In this document: positions 1 through 5,822 of the stretch, piece by piece | How positions within the stretch are numbered: the stretch's first letter is position 1 | Layout of the letters: every line of letters begins with the position of its first letter | NCBI GenBank assembly: GCA_031266295.1 | Contig: JAISBH010000208.1 | Span: 1 to 8,292, forward strand | Length of the DNA stretch: 8,292 nt | Reading direction: 5' to 3' | DNA from: Oscillospiraceae bacterium | GTDB lineage: Bacteria > Bacillota > Clostridia > Christensenellales > Aristaeellaceae | The notes under the pieces: generated by a model | What the model was told of the DNA's origin: nothing | Seen by the model: only the letters and a program-made list of their open reading frames with translations | Databases searched by the model: none | Made by a program: the position numbers and the translations under genes

Positions 1-1
1 A

Positions 2-94
2 TGCGCCGCCGCAGGTCGTCCAGGCAACATCATACTTATTAGCGCAAGTTCGCCCGCATTCGGCAATAAACGGTATCCCGCGTTCGTCATATAA
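2..94 (+). CDS. Possible 3' end of an upstream gene, cut by the window edge
   Basis: An open frame enters from the left edge in the frame starting at base 2 and ends at TAA 92-94. It encodes about 30 residues containing the stretch GNIILISASSPAFG. I do not recognise the protein. The SASSPAFG run is vaguely like the C-terminal end of Mur ligases such as MurD, but it is too short to assign. The stop codon lies inside the TATAAT box of the next gene, so if it is real the upstream gene ends about 28 bp before the LCP gene. It could equally be a chance open frame, since the opposite strand is also open here. Confidence 0.2.
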   Translation, partial: CAAAGRPGNIILISASSPAFGNKRYPAFVI

Positions 95-95
95 T
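90..95 (+). promoter_or_regulatory. -10 box of a promoter for the LCP operon
   Basis: A perfect TATAAT lies 27 bp before the start codon of the LCP gene. At the expected distance upstream (67-72) there is only TAAACG, a poor -35 match, and no extended -10 TG. Transcription would begin near 102, leaving a leader of about 20 nt that consists mostly of the ribosome binding site. The exact hexamer and its position favour a real promoter, but the weak -35 keeps this tentative. Confidence 0.4.
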
Positions 96-121
96 TAATG
101 AATTCGTAATGGAGGAGTACT

Positions 122-1447
122 ATGCGCAAAATACCCAAGTACCGACCGATCAAACAGCAGAAAACCCACCTCGACCGTCGCGATATCGCGTTGGGGTTCA
201 TGGCGGTCATATTGATATTATCATTAATGGCGGGCGGCGCGATCGCACTGGTAATGACGGGGGTGTTCACGCCCGCCGTGTTCACCAATCCTCTCGTTGA
301 GCAGCCGTCGGACGAGCTGAACATCCCGCCCCAGCCCACCATGAAGCCAGCTGCCGGCGCGGTATGGGCCGGCGGCGGGGTCTCCCTCCAGGTTGTCGGC
401 ACGAGCGGCAAGAAGAGCGGCCTGTCCGACGAGCAGCGGCAGGAGCTGGAGCAGCAGAACGCCAGTGAAAACTTCGACGCCTACTCGGCCATAGAGGATC
501 CGTGGGACGTCGAGTCCGTGCTGAACGCCGTCGTCGACCTGGAACTGCCGCCGATCCCGGAGGACGCGCGGATCACCGTTCGCAAGGATGATCTAAACCC
601 AAACAGCGCCCTGCCCGACGAATGGACAAACATCCTGCTGTTGGGTACGGACGACCGCGACGCGCAATCCAACACGGGCCGCACGGATACGATCATCATC
701 GCGTCGATCAACCAGACCACCGGACAGATCAAGCTGACCAGCCTCGCGCGTGACATATTTGTAGAAGTGCCCAACCTGACCGACAAGCAGCGTCTAAACG
801 TCGCGCACGCGTACGGCGGGCCGAACCTGTCGATGAAGGCCGTCAACACGGCGTTCGACATGAACATAACCAAGTATGTGAGAGTAAACCTGCATGGGCT
901 GGTGGATATACTCAGCTTTTTCGGCGGAGCGTGGATAGAGCTGATCCCCGGCGAGGCCGAGCAGATCAACTACAACGTCGCGGTAGCAGAGGACTACGAG
1001 GGCTTCGAGAAGAATCTCGACCGCGTACTACTCAAGAAGGATCAAGTGGGGCTGACCAAGCTGGATCCGCTGCAGGCGATGGGCTACGCGCGCATCCGGC
1101 ACATCGATAGCGATCTCGCGCGGACAAACCGTCAGCGCGTCCTGCTCGAGAAGCTGATGGAGATGGCGATGGACGACGCCGACCCGCAGAGTCTGTTTCT
1201 GCTGGCAAACGTGATAATGCCATACACAACCACCAACCTTTCCCTATCCGAAATCGTCAAGACAGCGGTGAACACGCTCGTCTCCGGACTCAAGCCGATG
1301 GAGTTTCTGTCTATACCGCTGGAAGGCAGCTACTCCTACATCCACGCGGACGCGGGCGAAGCCGTACTCGACGCGAATATCACACTAAACAAGACCGCGC
1401 TGCATGAATTCATCTATGGACAATACATCGCGCGGCCGACGAAGTAG
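122..1447 (+). CDS. LCP (LytR-CpsA-Psr) family cell-wall glycopolymer ligase
   Basis: LCP enzymes transfer lipid-linked wall polymers such as teichoic acids or capsule onto peptidoglycan at the outer face of the membrane. The 441-residue protein has a basic N-terminus (RKIPKYRPIKQQK), one membrane helix at about 22-46, a long low-complexity stalk (about 50-165) and then the catalytic domain. Family signatures are visible in order: NILLLGTDDR (170-179), GRTDTIIIASI (186-196), LTSLARD (205-211), AHAYGGPNLSMKAVN (228-242), the FGG motif (267-269) and YARIRHIDSDLARTNRQR (322-339). The acidic and arginine residues that bind metal and pyrophosphate in this family (D177, R187, D189, R210, D211, R324, R326, R337 by motif position) are present. 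The start at 122 is supported by GGAGGAG at 111-117. It is the first gene of an apparent operon with the RNA methyltransferase. The natural polymer substrate cannot be told from sequence. Confidence 0.93.
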   Translation: MRKIPKYRPIKQQKTHLDRRDIALGFMAVILILSLMAGGAIALVMTGVFTPAVFTNPLVEQPSDELNIPPQPTMKPAAGAVWAGGGVSLQVVGTSGKKSGLSDEQRQELEQQNASENFDAYSAIEDPWDVESVLNAVVDLELPPIPEDARITVRKDDLNPNSALPDEWTNILLLGTDDRDAQSNTGRTDTIIIASINQTTGQIKLTSLARDIFVEVPNLTDKQRLNVAHAYGGPNLSMKAVNTAFDMNITKYVRVNLHGLVDILSFFGGAWIELIPGEAEQINYNVAVAEDYEGFEKNLDRVLLKKDQVGLTKLDPLQAMGYARIRHIDSDLARTNRQRVLLEKLMEMAMDDADPQSLFLLANVIMPYTTTNLSLSEIVKTAVNTLVSGLKPMEFLSIPLEGSYSYIHADAGEAVLDANITLNKTALHEFIYGQYIARPTK

Positions 1448-1452
1448 GTTAT

Positions 1453-2190
1453 ATGCCGACAAAGCAGTATGACCGAGGCAATCCCGTGTCCTGCGCCTTG
1501 GGGATATACCCGTCGCTGGCGCTGCTGGAGTTGAACCCCGGCTGCGCGCGGAAGCTGATGCTGGATGATCGCGGCATAGGCAGCGACGGCGTAGAGCGGC
1601 TTACGAGCCAATGCGCGCTGTTGAATGTGAGCGTAGAAACGGCCCCGCGCGCGCTTAAACGCATATCGGGCAAGGACAACTGCTTCGCCGCGATCGAGTT
1701 TGACAAGGCGAAAGCATGTAAACCCGTCGATCCGTCAAAGCCGCACGTTGTGCTCGTCGAACCGTCGGATCAAGGCAACGTCGGAACGATACTGCGCAGC
1801 ATGGCCGGGTTCGACCTGGGCGATCTGGTGCTGATAGGTTCGGCGGCGGACGTTTTCGACCCGCGTACCGTGCGCGCGTCGATGGGCGCGCTGTTCGCGT
1901 GCAGGGTGAGCGCATTCGACGGCGGCAATGGGTTTGAACGGTATCGCGAGGCGTTCCCGTCGCACACCGTTTACCCATTCATGCTGGGCGCGGCGCTCAC
2001 GCTGAACGAAGCGGCGGCGAGCCATGACTGCATGTACGCGCTGGTATTCGGCAACGAAGGCTCCGGTCTGCCGGAGAGATTCTCTAGTATAGGCACGCCG
2101 GTGATGATCCCGCAGCGCGGCACAATCGATTCGCTGAACCTCGCCGTAGCGGCGTCGATAGCGATGTACGCGTTTACCACAACAAACTAA
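1453..2190 (+). CDS. TrmH/SpoU-family RNA 2'-O-ribose methyltransferase
   Basis: This is a SPOUT-class methyltransferase that would use S-adenosylmethionine to methylate a ribose 2'-OH in tRNA or 23S rRNA. The 245-residue protein has a short N-terminal substrate-binding region (about 1-90) and a C-terminal knotted catalytic domain. All three SpoU motifs are readable: motif 1, QGNVGTILRS (107-116) with N109 and R115; motif 2, LVFGNEGSGLP (197-207) with E202; motif 3, IPQRGTIDSLNLAVA (219-233) with S227 and N229. Motif 3 has Q where many relatives have M. Length is close to the usual 240-270. The ATG lies 5 bp after the LCP stop with only a weak AGG in front, which suggests translational coupling to the LCP gene. 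The exact modified nucleotide (TrmH-, RlmB- or TsnR-like) cannot be decided. An antisense open frame across this gene is a GC-bias shadow. Confidence 0.9.
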   Translation: MPTKQYDRGNPVSCALGIYPSLALLELNPGCARKLMLDDRGIGSDGVERLTSQCALLNVSVETAPRALKRISGKDNCFAAIEFDKAKACKPVDPSKPHVVLVEPSDQGNVGTILRSMAGFDLGDLVLIGSAADVFDPRTVRASMGALFACRVSAFDGGNGFERYREAFPSHTVYPFMLGAALTLNEAAASHDCMYALVFGNEGSGLPERFSSIGTPVMIPQRGTIDSLNLAVAASIAMYAFTTTN

Positions 2191-2238
2191 ATGGCAAAAG
2201 TCCCTAGCTTTGGCTATGGGAAGTAACGGAGTGATTCC

Positions 2239-2820
2239 ATGTCGATACTGGGACGGCCTGCAGAACTCGCCGATTCGTTCGCCGCAGATTGCGCGGACGC
2301 GCTGCGCTTCGCCATTGCCGAGCTGATAACCCGTGCGCCATACGATCCCGTTCGGCTGCTGGTCATAGGATGCTCGACCAGCGAAGCCGCCGGGAACGGT
2401 ATCGGGAGCCGCGCGTATCCCGCGCTGGGCGTCGCGCTGGCGGAGGCGGCGCTGTCCGTTTGCGGTGATAACAACATCGCGCTGGCAGCGCAATGCTGCG
2501 AACACCTGAATCGCGCCTTGGTCGTAGAGCGGCGCACGCTGGACGCGCGTCGTTTGAACCGCGTGATAGCCACGCCCACTCCAGAGGCGGGCGGTTCGTT
2601 CGCGTCGGCGGTGTATTCACTGATGGACGAGCCTGTGCTGGCCGAAGCCGTTGCGGCTGACGCGGGAATCGACGCGGGCGGCACGCTGATTGGAATGCAT
2701 CTGAAGCGCGTCGCGGTGCCGGTTCGCTTGTCCGTCATAACGATCGGCCACGCGCGAATCAATGCGGCGGTCACGCGCCCTCCCTACACAGGCGGGCCGC
2801 GAGCGTCTTATGCGACGTAA
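2239..2820 (+). CDS. UPF0340 / DUF436 family protein (YwlG-like), function unknown
   Basis: The 193-residue protein belongs to the conserved UPF0340 family (B. subtilis YwlG), which has no established biochemical role that I know of. Family landmarks are clear: LVIGCSTSEAAGNGIG (41-56), QCCEHLNRALVVE (85-97), TPTPEAGGSFAS (112-123) and the C-terminal IGMHLKRVAVPVR (151-163), TIGHARI (168-174) and TGGPRASY (184-191). It has no signal peptide or membrane segment and should be cytoplasmic. Conserved Cys (45, 86, 87), His (89, 154, 171) and Glu (49, 88) residues could form a metal or catalytic site, which is inference only. GGAG at 2228-2231, 7 nt before the ATG, fixes the start. The gene follows the methyltransferase by 48 bp on the same strand and probably closes the operon. 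The next gene is convergent 31 bp away, with no clear terminator in between. Confidence 0.88.
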   Translation: MSILGRPAELADSFAADCADALRFAIAELITRAPYDPVRLLVIGCSTSEAAGNGIGSRAYPALGVALAEAALSVCGDNNIALAAQCCEHLNRALVVERRTLDARRLNRVIATPTPEAGGSFASAVYSLMDEPVLAEAVAADAGIDAGGTLIGMHLKRVAVPVRLSVITIGHARINAAVTRPPYTGGPRASYAT

Positions 2821-2851
2821 ACCGCCGGTATGACGAACGCTCCCCGCTTCC

Positions 2852-3793
2852 TTAAGGGTTCACCACATTTTGTGGACTGCCCTTGATAAACCCCTTCAGA
2901 TTATCAACCGCGATATCCATCAGCCGCTGCCGGCTCTCTTTGGGCGCCCACGCTATGTGGGGCGTGATAAGGCAACGGGGCAGACCGAGCAGCGGATTAC
3001 CCGGCTCGATGGGTTCCTTGGAGACGACGTCCATCGCGGCGGCGTAGACCTTACCGCTGACAAGCGCCTCGCGCAGCGCGCTCTCGTCGATCAACGGCCC
3101 TCGAGACGTGTTGATGATAATCACGCCGTCCTTCATTTTCGCGATAGAGTCGGCGTTGATTATGTTCTGGGTGTCTGGCAGCAGCGGGCAGTGCAGCGAT
3201 ATGACGTCGCTGCCGGACAGCAGCTCGTCCAACGTGACGGATTCAGGGGCGCTGACGTGAGCGTCGTATGCGGCGACATTCATACCGAACGCCTTCGCGA
3301 TGTTCCCGACCGCCTGACCTATCCGACCGAAGCCGATTAGCCCCATCGTCTTGTCCTTCAATTCAATAAGCGGGTAATCCCAAAAGCAGAAATCGCCCCG
3401 CGCCTGCCACTGCCCGCGCTGAACCTCTGCCGCGTGATGGGCGACATGGTGACACAGCTCCAGCAGCAGCGCGAACGTGAACTGCGCCACGGCCGACGTA
3501 CCATATGTGGGGATATTGCACACCGGGATCCCCCGCTCTTTTGCGGCTGCGGCGTCGACGATGTTGTATCCGGTCGCCAGCACGCCGATGAAGCGCACGG
3601 TCGGCGCGGCGTCCATGTCGGCGGCGGTGATAGGCGTCTTGTTAGTGTAGACGGCGTCCGCGCCGGTCATGCGCGCGGCGATCTGGTCGGCCGGGGTGCG
3701 GTCATACACGGTCAGCTCGCCTAGCGCCTCAAGCGCGTCCCAGCTCAGGTCGCCGGGGTTTTCTGTGTAGCCGTCGAGGATTACGATTCTCAT
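2852..3793 (-). CDS. NAD-dependent D-2-hydroxyacid dehydrogenase, hydroxypyruvate reductase / glycerate dehydrogenase type
   Basis: It likely reduces a 2-oxoacid such as hydroxypyruvate or glyoxylate to the D-2-hydroxyacid with NADH in the cytoplasm. The 313-residue protein has the two-lobed family layout: N-terminal substrate lobe (about 1-100), Rossmann domain with GLIGFGRIG (151-159) and D177 at the end of the second strand, which favours NAD over NADP, and then a C-terminal return to the first lobe. The catalytic triad is intact: R231 in NTSRGPLID, E260 in SKEP and H279 in TPHIAWAP. The start ILDGYTENPGDLSW resembles glycerate dehydrogenases. An ATG also exists at 3805, but it overlaps the GGAGG ribosome binding site (3803-3799), so translation should start at 3793, 5 nt after it. 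The gene diverges from the IclR regulator and shares its regulatory region, suggesting it is a target. Exact substrate is inferred, not shown. Confidence 0.88.
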   Translation of the reverse strand: MRIVILDGYTENPGDLSWDALEALGELTVYDRTPADQIAARMTGADAVYTNKTPITAADMDAAPTVRFIGVLATGYNIVDAAAAKERGIPVCNIPTYGTSAVAQFTFALLLELCHHVAHHAAEVQRGQWQARGDFCFWDYPLIELKDKTMGLIGFGRIGQAVGNIAKAFGMNVAAYDAHVSAPESVTLDELLSGSDVISLHCPLLPDTQNIINADSIAKMKDGVIIINTSRGPLIDESALREALVSGKVYAAAMDVVSKEPIEPGNPLLGLPRCLITPHIAWAPKESRQRLMDIAVDNLKGFIKGSPQNVVNP

Positions 3794-3820
3794 ATACGCC
3801 TCCATACGCGTTTCAACTCA

Positions 3821-3840
3821 CACCCCGCTTACGCGGCGTG
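3821..3840. promoter_or_regulatory. Imperfect 20-bp inverted repeat in the dehydrogenase leader
   Basis: CACCCCGC-TTAC-GCGGCGTG: 8-bp arms with one mismatch around a 4-base centre. It lies between the predicted transcription start of the dehydrogenase gene (near 3849) and its ribosome binding site. It could be an operator for the neighbouring IclR regulator or a small hairpin in the mRNA leader. GC-rich palindromes also arise by chance in this genome. Confidence 0.3.
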
Positions 3841-3855
3841 ACCATCCCAACTGTA

Positions 3856-3884
3856 ATTATAACATGCCTCAATTGCAATTTCCA
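3856..3884 (-). promoter_or_regulatory. Promoter of the D-2-hydroxyacid dehydrogenase gene
   Basis: Read on the minus strand: TGGAAA (3884-3879) as -35, matching 4 of 6 consensus bases, a 17-bp spacer, then a perfect TATAAT (3861-3856) preceded by TG one base upstream, an extended -10. A start site near 3849 would give a leader of about 55 nt. The 10-bp palindrome AATTGCAATT (3871-3880) sits in the spacer and touches the -35, a position where a bound regulator would block polymerase. Confidence 0.5.
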
Positions 3885-3960
3885 TCCTGTTTGCTTATTT
3901 ACTTCAATCCTCAGTATTAACCCATCCTCGAAGTTCTTTCGGTTTATACATGAATATACA

Positions 3961-3989
3961 TTGAAATTTGCGCCTATCCATGATAGGAT
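3961..3989 (+). promoter_or_regulatory. Promoter of the IclR-family regulator gene
   Basis: TTGAAA (3961-3966, 5 of 6) and TAGGAT (3984-3989, 4 of 6) are separated by exactly 17 bp. Transcription would start near 3996, giving a leader of nearly 50 nt before the start codon at 4044. The region is distinctly AT-rich compared with the coding sequence around it. Confidence 0.4.
3973..3987. promoter_or_regulatory. 15-bp inverted repeat overlapping the regulator's -10 box: candidate operator
   Basis: CCTATC-CAT-GATAGG is a perfect inverted repeat with 6-bp arms and a 3-bp centre. The right arm overlaps the predicted -10 box of the regulator gene. IclR-family proteins bind short palindromes as dimers and often repress their own genes, so this is a reasonable autoregulatory site. 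No second exact copy was seen in the window, so binding specificity is unproven. Confidence 0.35.
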
Positions 3990-4043
3990 CAAAGCTAGGT
4001 GGATCACTGGCGAACCATTTATTATGATTCAGGAGTGCGATGC

Positions 4044-4829
4044 ATGGATACGACGAGCGGCGGATCGCCTTGCTACAACAACCAATCGGTGGAGAAGATG
4101 CTGGACATCATAGAGGTCATGGCGGAGGAAGGGCGGCCGATGCGCTTATCGGATATCGCGCACCGCACGGACCTGCCATCGGCCACTGCGCTGAGGATGT
4201 TACGCACGCTGCTGTCACGCCGCTATGTCTACCAGGAGTCCGACACGTCCCAATATGGGTTGACGCTGGGCTTCGCGCGCATCGGCTCGATGATCAGCGA
4301 CAAACTGCGCATACGGGACGCGGCGCACCCCTTCCTGGTCGAGCTATCCAAGCAGTGCCAGGAATCCGTCTGCCTGGCCGTCGAGGATGATCAGGCGATC
4401 AGCTACATCGACGTGCTGGACGGGCCGGACGGTATGCTGAAGATCACTCAACGCATTGGCAAGCGCGCGCCTATGCATTGCACAGGCATCGGCAAGGCGC
4501 TGCTCAGCGCCCAAGCGCCCTTGTCGGTCGATCGGCTGATACAGCGCAAGGGCCTGACCGCGTTCACGCCGAACACCCTGACGGACTGCAGCGCGCTGAC
4601 CGCAGAGCTGCAGCGTATCGGGCAGCAGGGCTACGCGCTCGACGAAGAGGAGTGCGAACTGGGCGCGCGGTGCGTGGCCGTGGGCGTTTACGATTATCAG
4701 GGCCAGTGCGTCGCTGGTATCAGCATAACCGGACCCTCCGCGCGAATGACTCCCGAACGAATCGAGGCGTTTGTGCCCATGCTGCAGCACGCGGCGCGGG
4801 AGATAGGCGTACGCCTTGGACAGCGTTAG
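4044..4829 (+). CDS. IclR-family transcriptional regulator
   Basis: A DNA-binding regulator that senses a small metabolite, most often in carbon catabolism. The 261-residue protein shows the two IclR domains: a winged helix-turn-helix at about 13-75 (SVEKMLDIIEVM, then LSDIAHRTDLPSATALRMLRTL) and an effector domain at about 80-258. Effector-domain landmarks are HCTGIGKALLS (145-155), GYALDEEECELGARCVAVGV (196-215) and VAGISITGPSARMT (223-236). The open frame runs upstream to an ATG at 3999, but AGGAG at 4031-4035, 8 nt before the ATG at 4044, marks the real start. It is divergent from the dehydrogenase and converges with the isomerase gene 25 bp away, so it sits inside the metabolic cluster it probably controls. 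AllR of the E. coli glyoxylate regulon is an IclR relative, which fits the neighbouring carboligase but does not prove the same effector. Confidence 0.93.
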   Translation: MDTTSGGSPCYNNQSVEKMLDIIEVMAEEGRPMRLSDIAHRTDLPSATALRMLRTLLSRRYVYQESDTSQYGLTLGFARIGSMISDKLRIRDAAHPFLVELSKQCQESVCLAVEDDQAISYIDVLDGPDGMLKITQRIGKRAPMHCTGIGKALLSAQAPLSVDRLIQRKGLTAFTPNTLTDCSALTAELQRIGQQGYALDEEECELGARCVAVGVYDYQGQCVAGISITGPSARMTPERIEAFVPMLQHAAREIGVRLGQR

Positions 4830-4854
4830 GATGAAGCGTCGGGGCGGAATAATA

Positions 4855-5763
4855 TTATACCCTTAACCACGCCGATTGCAAGAACCGTTTCGTGTTGGCG
4901 ATGACGCACTCGCTGTCTTCGCCGTCCCACGGCTTGACCTCGAATGAGACGATCGGCCGCTTGCCCTCGCCCATGTAACCGATATCGAACAGCTTGCGCA
5001 GGAACGCGGCGAGCATATCCTCGTCCACCACGCTGTTCGGGAAGCCGAAGCGCGGATGCTGATCGCCGTAAGCGGGCGCGCCTGGCGTTAGCACGGCGTT
5101 TGCGATGTGCGCGTGGCGGATGTACGGCGCGATCGGATCAATGTTCGCGTCGATGCCGGTATGCAGCTGCGTCACGTGGCTTAGATCGACCATCAATCCG
5201 AAATTGGGGAATTCACGGCTGATCCTTTCCGCAAAACGCGCCGTATAATCCGCCGTCCCAATCAGCGAGCATTTCTCGACATCGTCGTCAAACACCTCCA
5301 GGTTAATCGGCATGTTCCCTTTGGCGGCCGCGTAGCCGCACAGTTCGCGCGCGCTTTCCACCAACGCGGCGTAGCTCCGCTCCTTGGAGTCGGGGCTGTA
5401 TTTGCCTGCTAGGAAAGCGAAGCCCTGCGCCTCCATCTCGTACGCCTCGTCAACGCACGCCTTCAGGCGGTCGATAGCGCGGCGGCGCAGACCTTCGTCC
5501 AGGCTGTTCACGTTCTCTTGATTGCGCAGCAGCTGCGGCTGTGCGCCGTATGTCATTGTGATACCGCTCTGGCGGATCAACCCTTTAAGCCTCTCCCTCA
5601 GAGCGGGATCGTTGACGCGCGTAATCTCGATGCAGTCGAAGTCTGGATCCTCCAGTATTCGGCGCGTGGTACTCTCAATATCGCCCTCGCCGCTCATCGC
5701 GAACGGGTATGCCATGAAGTAGACGATACCCAGCTTCATCCAGTGTGACAATGGGGTTTGCAT
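4855..5763 (-). CDS. Xylose-isomerase-like TIM-barrel protein (sugar phosphate isomerase/epimerase family)
   Basis: The protein belongs to the AP-endonuclease-2 / xylose isomerase-like superfamily, whose members isomerise or epimerise sugars and keto acids using a divalent metal. At 302 residues it is longer than hydroxypyruvate isomerase (about 258) and I see no close match to it. Likely metal ligands at the barrel mouth by motif position are E156 (INLEVFD), D193 and H196 (MVDLSH), H217/H219 (RHAHI) and E275 (VSFEVKP). An extra GDQHPRFG (233-240) loop resembles substrate-binding loops in this family. The ATG at 5763 is preceded by AAAGGAGA (5778-5771) at a good distance. An internal ATG at 5739 has no ribosome binding site. 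The gene lies 59 bp downstream of the carboligase on the same strand, probably co-transcribed. A role converting tartronate semialdehyde to hydroxypyruvate is suggested by context only; another 2-keto or hydroxy sugar substrate is possible. Confidence 0.85.
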   Translation of the reverse strand: MQTPLSHWMKLGIVYFMAYPFAMSGEGDIESTTRRILEDPDFDCIEITRVNDPALRERLKGLIRQSGITMTYGAQPQLLRNQENVNSLDEGLRRRAIDRLKACVDEAYEMEAQGFAFLAGKYSPDSKERSYAALVESARELCGYAAAKGNMPINLEVFDDDVEKCSLIGTADYTARFAERISREFPNFGLMVDLSHVTQLHTGIDANIDPIAPYIRHAHIANAVLTPGAPAYGDQHPRFGFPNSVVDEDMLAAFLRKLFDIGYMGEGKRPIVSFEVKPWDGEDSECVIANTKRFLQSAWLRV

Positions 5764-5822
5764 GTCTGATTCTCCTTTGATTCGCCTTTATTATTCCATT
5801 TGCCGCCAGCATCCGATTAGGA

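Noticed and set aside
1735..2774. Long minus-strand open frames (256 and 186 codons) opposite the methyltransferase and UPF0340 genes
   Set aside because: The plus-strand genes have clear family motifs. The antisense products are arginine-, alanine- and serine-rich with no recognisable domain, as expected from GC-rich codon bias.
4830..4854. Bidirectional terminator between the convergent regulator and isomerase genes
   Set aside because: The 25-bp gap contains only a short AT palindrome (ATAATATTAT at its edge) and no GC-rich stem with a T-run.
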